Source: an uncultured Opitutaceae bacterium
GTDB taxonomy: Bacteria > Verrucomicrobiota > Verrucomicrobiia > Opitutales > Opitutaceae
Length of the DNA: 6,894 bases
Assembly: GCA_937128785.1 (NCBI GenBank)
Contig: CAKZMS010000213.1
Coordinates: 1 to 6,894 of the forward strand
Direction: 5' to 3'
Shown here piece after piece: positions 1 to 5,155 of this stretch. Under the pieces are notes generated by a model that saw nothing but the letters and a program-made list of their open reading frames with translations, was not told the DNA's origin and searched no databases. Positions within the stretch are counted from its first letter, which is position 1, and each line of letters opens with the position of its first letter. Position numbers and translations under genes: made by a program.

Positions 1-1005
1 GACGGCGCCGAGTCCGGCGAGGATGCGACTCTCGGCAACGACGACACGGGCGAGACGGCCGGGCGTCGCGCCCAGCGCGAGACGCACGCCAAATTCCGGC
101 AGGCGGGCGATGCTGCGGGCGAGCAGCAGGTTCGCGAGGTTGAGGCAAACGATGAGTAGAACCATGCCGACGGCTCCGAGGAGGAGTTGCAGACTCGTGC
201 CGATGGCGGCGGTGCGTTGCTCCTGCAGCGACACCACGGTAGCGGTCCAGTCACGGTTCGCTTCCGGATATTCGCGAGCGAGGTCCTGGGATATGCCTTT
301 GATCTCGGTCTGGGCGATCGTTTCGGAAACGCCGGGCGCGAGGCGGGCAAACCCGGTCCAGAAGCGCGCATCACGGGCGAAGTATTCGGGCGACTCATCG
401 GGGAACGGTAGCCAGGCCTCGACAAAAGTGGGCTCTCGAAAAGTCGCGGGCATGATGCCGATGACGGTGTGGGGTTGATCGTCGAGCGTGATGTCGTTGC
501 CGACGATGCTACGATCGCCGCCGAAGTAGCGTTGCCAGGCCTCCTCGCTGAGCACAACCGTGCGCGCGGAGGAGAACGAAAACTCGTCGGCGTTAAATGT
601 GCGGCCGATGATCGGGTTGACGCCAAAAACATCGAACAACTCGGCGCTCACGAGGCCGGTGATCATTTGCACCGGGGGGCCATCATCTGGGGTGTAAGCG
701 ATGAAGTTGGGACGTAGGGCGCCGAGTTTATTGAAGCTGGTGGAGCGTTCGCGGTAGTCGCGGAAGTCAGCGGGCGATACGCCTTCCTGGTCGATGGCCT
801 TGGCGTGGTTCAGATTGCGGAAAGTGACCAGACGCTCGGGTTCCTCGTAGGGCAGGGGCTGCAGCACGATGGAGTGAAAGAGGGAGTAGATCGCGACCGT
901 CGATCCCAGGCCCGTAGCCAGCATGCCAATCGCCAGCAGGGCGAAGCCGGGAGCCCGGCGGAGTTGGTGGCGGGCGATGCGGAAGTCGGAAAGCAGTTCC
1001 TTCAT
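1..1005 (-). CDS. ADOP/MacB-type ABC transporter permease, N-terminal part (gene continues beyond left edge)
   Basis: The minus-strand frame is open from 1005 to base 1, giving 335 residues beginning MKELLSDFRIARHQLRRAPGF. Order of parts: a short cytoplasmic start with the QLRRAPGF motif typical of ADOP permeases; a first membrane helix at about residues 21-43; a periplasmic MacB_PCD-like domain at about 45-265, including VVLSEEAWQRYFGGD near 150-164 and VIGIMP near 191-196; then a second helix at about 273-297 followed by the FtsX-type motif EFGVRLALGA at 304-313. Family members have about 800 residues with two such halves, so roughly 40% is visible. They form the membrane part of MacB-like efflux or lipoprotein/peptide-handling ABC systems; the ATPase is usually a separate protein and is not seen here. 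An in-frame ATG at 1017 would add four residues (MGRV). Neither start has a strong ribosome site; 1005 fits family N-termini better. The substrate cannot be told. Confidence 0.9.
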   Translation of the reverse strand, partial: MKELLSDFRIARHQLRRAPGFALLAIGMLATGLGSTVAIYSLFHSIVLQPLPYEEPERLVTFRNLNHAKAIDQEGVSPADFRDYRERSTSFNKLGALRPNFIAYTPDDGPPVQMITGLVSAELFDVFGVNPIIGRTFNADEFSFSSARTVVLSEEAWQRYFGGDRSIVGNDITLDDQPHTVIGIMPATFREPTFVEAWLPFPDESPEYFARDARFWTGFARLAPGVSETIAQTEIKGISQDLAREYPEANRDWTATVVSLQEQRTAAIGTSLQLLLGAVGMVLLIVCLNLANLLLARSIARLPEFGVRLALGATPGRLARVVVAESRILAGLGAV

Positions 1006-1046
1006 GACGCGGCCCATCTTAGACCGTGACGCCGATCATTTGCATG

Positions 1047-1061
1047 GGCCAAAGGTCATGG
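1047..1061 (-). promoter_or_regulatory. candidate operator/promoter element upstream of the permease gene
   Basis: On the minus strand this reads CCATGACCTTTGGCC. Its far end lies 56 bases before the permease ATG at 1005. The same 15-mer with one mismatch lies upstream of the histidine kinase at 3067-3081, in the same orientation and at a similar distance (52 bases). The core CCATGACCT occurs again 13 bases further upstream at 1066-1074. TTGGCC could serve as a -35 box, but I see no convincing -10 at the right spacing. Binding by the neighbouring NarL-type regulator is inference only. Confidence 0.35.
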
Positions 1062-1096
1062 ATTGAGGTCATGGTGGCCGGCGGCGCGGCCGCCGG

Positions 1097-1128
1097 AATG
1101 CTCAATGCCCAATGTTCAATGACCAATG
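1097..1128 (-). repeat. degenerate 7-base tandem repeat (CATTGNN)n
   Basis: On the minus strand the units are CATTGGT, CATTGAA, CATTGGG, CATTGAG and a final CATT. The first five bases are invariant and the last two vary in every copy. It lies in the noncoding gap between the response regulator stop and the permease start. Constant CATTG with variable dinucleotides suggests more than polymerase slippage, possibly an interspersed repeat family or an array of protein sites. No function is assigned. Confidence 0.75.
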
Positions 1129-1152
1129 AGGGTGGTGGGGATCCATGCTTTC

Positions 1153-1170
1153 GCTGCGCTCAAGCGCGGC
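1153..1170 (-). repeat. GC-rich imperfect palindrome after the response regulator
   Basis: On the plus strand GCTGCGCT and AGCGCGGC form inverted arms around CA; seven of eight positions pair, with a T/G mismatch at 1155/1168. It begins 28 bases past the response regulator stop, so it could fold in the 3' part of that transcript. No T-run follows in the direction of transcription, so a classical intrinsic terminator is not supported. A REP-like interspersed palindrome or a weak mRNA-end hairpin are alternatives. Confidence 0.35.
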
Positions 1171-1197
1171 TACGGCGGAGAGGTGCGATTCCCAGCC

Positions 1198-1857
1198 TCA
1201 GATCAATCCCAGTTCGCGGGCGCGCAGGGCGGCCTGGGTGCGATCGAGGGCGCCCAGTTTGCCGATCACATTACTCATGTGGTTTTTAACCGTGCCTTCG
1301 GCGATCCCCAGTTCGTTGGCGATTTCCTTGTTACTGCGTCCGCTGGCGAGGTGACGGAGCACGTCGAGTTCCCTTCCGGACAGGGGTTCGGCCAGAGGTT
1401 GGGGCGCCTCGCGCCTGGTTTGGTCGGCGGCGAGTCGGGAGAAGTGGGTAAGGAGCTTGGCGGTCACCGACGGTTCGATGAACGATTCGCCTTTGGCCGT
1501 GAGCTCGATGGCTTCGATGACCCGCTCGGACGGCGAAGCTTTCAGGAGGTAGCCCGTGGCTCCGGCGGTGATTGCTTCGTAGACTTCGTCGTCGTCTTCG
1601 AAAGTCGTCAGCACGATGACGCGGGTCTCCGGCAGTTCGCGGGTGATCTGGCGGGTGGCTTCCACGCCGTTCAGTCGCGGCATCCGCAGGTCCATCAATA
1701 TGATGTCCGGCACATGTAGCTTGGCGGTGGCGATGGCCTCTTCGCCGTTGGCGGCTTCGGCCACGATTTCCAATCGCGGATTTTGCGAAAGCAAAATGCG
1801 CAGCCCCTCGCGAAACAAGGCTTGGTCGTCGACCAGGATGAGCCGGATCGGATTCAT
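1198..1857 (-). CDS. NarL/LuxR-type two-component response regulator
   Basis: A cytoplasmic DNA-binding response regulator of 219 residues, the normal length for the NarL/FixJ family. The receiver domain (about 4-120) shows the acidic pair D10-D11, phosphoacceptor D56 in LMDLRMP, switch residue T84 and conserved K106 in YLLKAS. A linker of about 40 residues leads to the LuxR-type helix-turn-helix (about 158-216) with LSGRELDVLRHLASGRSNKEI and the recognition-helix region GTVKNHMSNV. The ATG at 1857 overlaps the kinase stop as ATGA, pointing to translational coupling. The frame stays open upstream to 2055, but that would add 66 arginine-rich residues lying inside the kinase gene and before the receiver fold, so it is rejected. 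The partner is almost certainly the adjacent kinase. Targets are unknown; the permease next door is a reasonable guess. Confidence 0.95.
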   Translation of the reverse strand: MNPIRLILVDDQALFREGLRILLSQNPRLEIVAEAANGEEAIATAKLHVPDIILMDLRMPRLNGVEATRQITRELPETRVIVLTTFEDDDEVYEAITAGATGYLLKASPSERVIEAIELTAKGESFIEPSVTAKLLTHFSRLAADQTRREAPQPLAEPLSGRELDVLRHLASGRSNKEIANELGIAEGTVKNHMSNVIGKLGALDRTQAALRARELGLI

Positions 1858-3029
1858 GCGGGCACCTCCACTTGGAGGGAAAATCCACCATCGTCGCGAT
1901 TTCCGGTCGTGACCGATCCGCCGAGCAGTTCGACGCGTTCGTGCATGCCTTTGAGGCCGAATCCCGCCGAATTGTGCTTGGTCGGAGATCCTACGCCGTT
2001 GTCCTCGATGGTGAGGCGGGTGCGGGCCGGATCGGCGAAGTCCAATCGGATCCATGATCGTTGCGCCGCGGCATGTTTGCGGATGTTGGTGAGCCCTTCC
2101 TGGGCGGCACGGAAGAGCGCATGGTCCGCTGCGGAGGAGAGCTTGCGCGGTGGACCGGAGATTTCCAATTCCACTGGCACCCCGGCATCGGTGGTGAGGT
2201 CCCGCAACGCATCTGCGAGAGAAAGGGGTTGATCATCCGAGCGCAGGCTGCCGACGGATCGGCGGACATCGGCTAGCGCATCCCGGCTCAGGCGGGTGGC
2301 TTTACCAATGGCTTCGGCGGCGCGATCGGGTTCCTTGGCGAGGAGGGACTGGGCCGCTTCGAGCTGGATATTTATCACGGTCAGGTAGTGGCCGACGCCG
2401 TCGTGAATTTCCCGAGCCACGCGATTTCGTTCGCGGGTGGTGGCCAGTTCCTCGGTCTGTTGGGCCGCCGCCACTAGCTGGGCATTGGCGGATTCGAGTT
2501 CATTCTTCAAGTTGATCGCATGCTCGCGCGCATTGAGGGCGTTGTGCGTCACAAACGAAAACAGCACGGTGAAAATATAGGCGGGCGAGTAGGAGAGCAG
2601 CGCGGTGCTAAAGGCGTCCCATCCGTAGGGGATGACAAACACGCCGGCGGTGGTCATCCACAACACGATCCCGATCGCGAGTGCGACCAGCCGGGGATAC
2701 ATGAAGACCACCTGACTCGCGAGGGGCAGCAGGATAATGCCAACCAGACCTCGCAACGGGCTCAGATAGACGGTGGCGATACCCAGCGCCGTTAGCATCA
2801 GCGTATAAAGGATGGAGGTCCGCCAAGGCCGGTCGTCCACGAGGTAGGAGGAGAAACTTCCCGCCAGAATGTAGATGGCGCCGGTGATGAAGCATGCCAC
2901 GACCCTCCAGGGCTCGCCTTCGATCCGGTCGGCAAAGGCATAGATCGACAACGAGGCCAGCCCGGTTCCGGCGAAGGCAAGCATGCCGTATATCTCGCCG
3001 TTTTGGGGAAACCGTTTGGCCTGACTCAT
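1854..3029 (-). CDS. membrane sensor histidine kinase, HisKA_3 family
   Basis: A 391-residue sensor kinase. Residues 1-165 hold about six predicted membrane helices (roughly 13-32, 41-63, 73-89, 92-109, 114-134, 143-162) with only short loops, so there is no extracytoplasmic sensor domain. Residues 168-200 look like a short coiled-coil linker. The dimerisation/phosphoacceptor motif ERNRVAREIHDGVGHYL places the autophosphorylated histidine at H209. The HATPase_c domain follows: N-box ALFRAAQEGLTNIRKHA at 304-320, G1 box EDNGVG at 342-347, G2 box GFGLKGMHERVELLGG at 356-371. These are features of the LiaS/DesK/NarX group, whose partners are NarL-type regulators, matching the next gene. The first six helices resemble intramembrane-sensing kinases, so an envelope or lipid signal is likely but unproven. 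The start is supported by AAGGT six bases upstream of the ATG. A shared 15-base element lies upstream. Confidence 0.95.
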   Translation of the reverse strand: MSQAKRFPQNGEIYGMLAFAGTGLASLSIYAFADRIEGEPWRVVACFITGAIYILAGSFSSYLVDDRPWRTSILYTLMLTALGIATVYLSPLRGLVGIILLPLASQVVFMYPRLVALAIGIVLWMTTAGVFVIPYGWDAFSTALLSYSPAYIFTVLFSFVTHNALNAREHAINLKNELESANAQLVAAAQQTEELATTRERNRVAREIHDGVGHYLTVINIQLEAAQSLLAKEPDRAAEAIGKATRLSRDALADVRRSVGSLRSDDQPLSLADALRDLTTDAGVPVELEISGPPRKLSSAADHALFRAAQEGLTNIRKHAAAQRSWIRLDFADPARTRLTIEDNGVGSPTKHNSAGFGLKGMHERVELLGGSVTTGNRDDGGFSLQVEVPA

Positions 3030-3035
3030 GCCCCG

Positions 3036-3040
3036 ACCTT
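3036..3040 (-). promoter_or_regulatory. ribosome binding site of the histidine kinase
   Basis: Minus-strand AAGGT ends six bases before the ATG at 3029. This is the only reasonable Shine-Dalgarno match seen before a gene start in the window, and it supports the chosen kinase start. Confidence 0.5.
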
Positions 3041-3066
3041 AGCAAATGTGGCGGACCGTGCAAATA

Positions 3067-3081
3067 GGCCAATGGTCATGG
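3067..3081 (-). promoter_or_regulatory. candidate operator/promoter element upstream of the kinase-regulator operon
   Basis: On the minus strand this reads CCATGACCATTGGCC, one mismatch from the element at 1047-1061 upstream of the permease. It sits 38 to 52 bases before the kinase ATG in the 142-base divergent region between the kinase and plsC. TTGGCC could be a -35 box; no clear -10 was found. It is a candidate autoregulatory site for the adjacent regulator, by inference from position and recurrence only. Confidence 0.35.
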
Positions 3082-3171
3082 TTTTCAGGAGAATCACCCA
3101 GAGGCTGCCTTCCCGAGCCTTGCGAAAGCGATGGGGTTGGCGGCAGTTTGATCTCCGTTTCCCGCCGATCG

Positions 3172-3954
3172 ATGAAGCCATCCCACTCTGAAGCTCCGCC
3201 CGTGCCCTGGCGCATCAATGGGTGGACGCTGTGGAGACTGTTGCGAATGTGCCTCGTGGCATTGATCGGATTGTCGGGGTTTCTGCTGCGGGCGGAGAAC
3301 AGATCCTCGTCCCTCGCGCGGGCGCGATGGCTGAGCCGCACCTGTGAACGGGCTTTGCGCGCGCTGAAGGTGCGACTGGTGGTCACCGGCACTCCGCCGG
3401 AAGGCGTGATGTTGACGCCCAATCACATGAGTTACCTCGACGTCTTGGTGCTGGCTGCTTTGTCACCTACTACTTTTGTGGCGAAGGCCGAAGTCGCCCG
3501 TTGGCCGATCTTCGGTTGGTTTGCGACGGCGGCGGGAACGTTGTTTATCCAGCGGGAGAAAAAATCTGACCTGGTGCGGGTGGGGGAGCGACTCGCCCCG
3601 GTGCTGGCTGAGCGCGTCAACCTTGCCGTTTTTTTGGAAGGCACCAGCTCCGATGGCAAAGGGGTGCGAACTTTTCGGCCCGGATTGCTGCAGCCGATTG
3701 TGCAGCTCCAAGCGACAGCCGTGCCGGTCGCGATCAACTATCGGGTTCCGCCCCCGCGTGAGCCCACGTTGGATATAGCGTGGTGGGGCAACATGCCATT
3801 GATCCCCCATCTGGTGGGGATGCTGGGTCTGCCGTGGATCGAAGCCCGGGTGCACTTTGGTGAAGCCTGTGGCCCTGCCGAAGAGCGCAAGTCGCTCGCC
3901 GCCGCGTTGCAAACTGCGGTCGAAGATCAGTTGGCCGGGTTATCCCGCACTTGA
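3172..3954 (+). CDS. plsC: 1-acylglycerol-3-phosphate acyltransferase family protein (PlsC-like)
   Basis: A 260-residue lysophospholipid acyltransferase. Enzymes of this family transfer a fatty acyl group to the sn-2 position of lysophosphatidate or a related lysolipid at the inner membrane, a step in phospholipid synthesis. Visible features: an N-terminal membrane helix (about 23-39); the catalytic H-X4-D motif NHMSYLD with H85 and D90; block II GTLFIQR at about 122-128; block III FLEGTSSDG with E156-G157-T158, where L replaces the common P of FPEGT; and the downstream FRPGLLQP segment. The frame is open back to an ATG at 3046, but the added 42 residues (rich in W, C, G and S) do not look like the family and would cover the divergent promoter region, so the ATG at 3172 is preferred. 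There is no clear Shine-Dalgarno. Substrate choice (lysophosphatidate, ornithine lipid or other) cannot be fixed, so the symbol is a family label. It is probably co-transcribed with galM, 33 bases downstream. Confidence 0.88.
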   Translation: MKPSHSEAPPVPWRINGWTLWRLLRMCLVALIGLSGFLLRAENRSSSLARARWLSRTCERALRALKVRLVVTGTPPEGVMLTPNHMSYLDVLVLAALSPTTFVAKAEVARWPIFGWFATAAGTLFIQREKKSDLVRVGERLAPVLAERVNLAVFLEGTSSDGKGVRTFRPGLLQPIVQLQATAVPVAINYRVPPPREPTLDIAWWGNMPLIPHLVGMLGLPWIEARVHFGEACGPAEERKSLAAALQTAVEDQLAGLSRT

Positions 3955-3987
3955 GTCGCTGCCGGATTGATCGTCAGATCATCTGCC

Positions 3988-5082
3988 ATGCCTGCCTTAT
4001 CTTCGCCCGTCCCGACGATTGAACGCCGACCTTTTGGCGTCTTGGCCGATGGCCGGGAGGCCGAACTGTTTGTGCTGAAGAATGGTCGCGGCCTTGCCGT
4101 CGAGATCACTAATTTTGGCGCGACCATCGTCCGCTGGTGGGCGCCGGACCGGACCGGTCAGATGGCCGATATCGTGCTGGGTTACGATTCCTTGGCGGAG
4201 TATGTCGACGGGGGAGCTTTCCACGGAGCCGTAGTGGGGCGATACGGCAATCGCATCGCGGGAGGAAAGTGCCAGATCGATGGGGCCGAATATTCTGTGC
4301 CGCTCAACAACGACCCCGGCGGCATGCCGTGTTCGCTGCATGGCGGCCCCGATGGATTTGATCGGCAGGTGTGGCAGGCGACTCCCCGCATCGAGGATGA
4401 CGCCGCGGTTTTGGCGCTGACTCATTTGAGTCCGGATGGACACGCCGGCTACCCGGGAAATCTCCAGGTCTCGGTGACCTACCGGCTCAATCAGGAAAAT
4501 GGCCTGCAGGTGATCTATGGCGGGACCACGGATGCGCCTACGCTGCTCAACCCGACCCAACACGTTTACTTCAACCTCGCCGGCGCCGGGCAGGGCACGA
4601 TTGATGATCACATCCTGCAGTTGGCGGCTTCCCGCTTCCTACCGGTCAATGCCGGCATGATTCCCCTCGGGGAAATGGAGCGCGTGGTGGGCACCCCGTT
4701 CGACTTTGTGGCCCCGCGACCGATTGGCAGCCAGCTGGATGAGGAGCATGAGCAACTCGAACTCGCGGGCGGATACGATCACACCTACGTGTTCGACGAT
4801 CAGAGTGTAGGCAAGCGGGTGGTCGCCCAGACCCTGCACCGCGATAGCGGACGGATGTTGGAGGTGTGGACGACGGAACCGGGCCTGCAGTTTTATACCG
4901 GAAATTTCATTCCGGATGGAGAGCCGGGGAAGGCCGGCGTGACTCACGTCAAACGGAGCGGCTTTTGCCTGGAGACTCAACATTGCCCCGACTCGCCTCA
5001 TCATCCCGGACTTCCCAGTACGGAACTGCGCCCGGGCGGGGCGTTTCACAGCGAGACGGAGTTTCGTTTCGCGGTCGTTTGA
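3988..5082 (+). CDS. galM: aldose 1-epimerase (galactose mutarotase)
   Basis: A 364-residue cytoplasmic enzyme, no signal peptide, that interconverts the alpha and beta anomers of galactose, glucose and related aldoses. Family landmarks run in order: NFGATIV at 42-48; GRYGNRIAGG at 84-93, with substrate-binding R85; LHGGPDGFDRQVW at 117-129, with H118; NPTQHVYFNLAG at 188-199, with the catalytic acid H192; GGYDHTYVFD at 261-270, with D264; GLQFYTGNF at 299-307; and CLETQHCPDSPHHP at 327-340, with the catalytic base E329. All residues needed for activity are present and the length is normal. The TQH segment carries P189 where family members usually have L or another aliphatic residue. The ATG at 3988 is chosen; an in-frame TTG at 3967 would add seven residues, and neither has a ribosome site. 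No other sugar-pathway gene is nearby, so the physiological sugar is unknown. Confidence 0.95.
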   Translation: MPALSSPVPTIERRPFGVLADGREAELFVLKNGRGLAVEITNFGATIVRWWAPDRTGQMADIVLGYDSLAEYVDGGAFHGAVVGRYGNRIAGGKCQIDGAEYSVPLNNDPGGMPCSLHGGPDGFDRQVWQATPRIEDDAAVLALTHLSPDGHAGYPGNLQVSVTYRLNQENGLQVIYGGTTDAPTLLNPTQHVYFNLAGAGQGTIDDHILQLAASRFLPVNAGMIPLGEMERVVGTPFDFVAPRPIGSQLDEEHEQLELAGGYDHTYVFDDQSVGKRVVAQTLHRDSGRMLEVWTTEPGLQFYTGNFIPDGEPGKAGVTHVKRSGFCLETQHCPDSPHHPGLPSTELRPGGAFHSETEFRFAVV

Positions 5083-5138
5083 CCGGTCATCCTGCGAGAA
5101 AACCATTCACAGGACAGCGGTTGCACCCTGGCGTGACC

Positions 5139-5153
5139 TCGCCAAGTTGGCGA
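5139..5153 (+). promoter_or_regulatory. 15-base inverted repeat touching the S8 peptidase start
   Basis: TCGCCAA-G-TTGGCGA is a perfect inverted repeat with 7-base arms around a single G, ending two bases before the ATG at 5156. In RNA it can form a 6-pair stem with loop AGT over the place a ribosome would bind; in DNA it has the form of a dimeric repressor operator. No Shine-Dalgarno is visible between it and the ATG. Either role is inference. Confidence 0.45.
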
Positions 5154-5155
5154 CC

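Larger units (their letters stand above)
3030..3171. promoter_or_regulatory. divergent intergenic region between kinase and plsC
   Basis: The genes on either side point away from each other, so this 142-base stretch must carry the kinase promoter on the minus strand and, probably, the plsC promoter on the plus strand. Apart from the 15-base element at 3067-3081 and the kinase ribosome site, I see no consensus sigma70 boxes. An open frame crosses it in the plsC direction but shows no protein-like character. Confidence 0.5.

Noticed and set aside
293..302. Idea that DTDGNGFVDD in the peptidase (residues 293-302, not base positions) is an EF-hand or dockerin repeat
   Set aside because: The twelfth EF-loop position is not Glu or Asp and there is only one copy; a subtilase calcium loop is the simpler reading.
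23..478. Plus-strand arginine/serine-rich open frame opposite the permease
   Set aside because: Low-complexity composition typical of a GC-rich antisense shadow; the minus strand encodes an ADOP permease throughout.
1126..1719. 197-codon plus-strand open frame opposite the response regulator
   Set aside because: It is an antisense shadow of a clearly real gene in GC-rich DNA, with Gly/Phe/Val-rich composition and no recognisable domain.
1858..2055. In-frame 66-residue N-terminal extension of the response regulator
   Set aside because: It lies inside the kinase gene, is arginine- and histidine-rich and precedes the receiver fold. The ATGA overlap at 1854-1857 gives a normal 219-residue regulator.
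3046..3171. 42-residue N-terminal extension of the PlsC-like protein
   Set aside because: Composition is unlike the family, the family fold begins after 3172, and it would occupy the divergent promoter region.
3967..3987. TTG start seven codons upstream for galM
   Set aside because: No ribosome site supports it, and the ATG at 3988 gives a full-length epimerase; it cannot be excluded entirely.
3997..4611. 204-codon minus-strand open frame opposite galM
   Set aside because: The opposite strand encodes a complete epimerase with every catalytic residue; this frame has no domain features or start signal.
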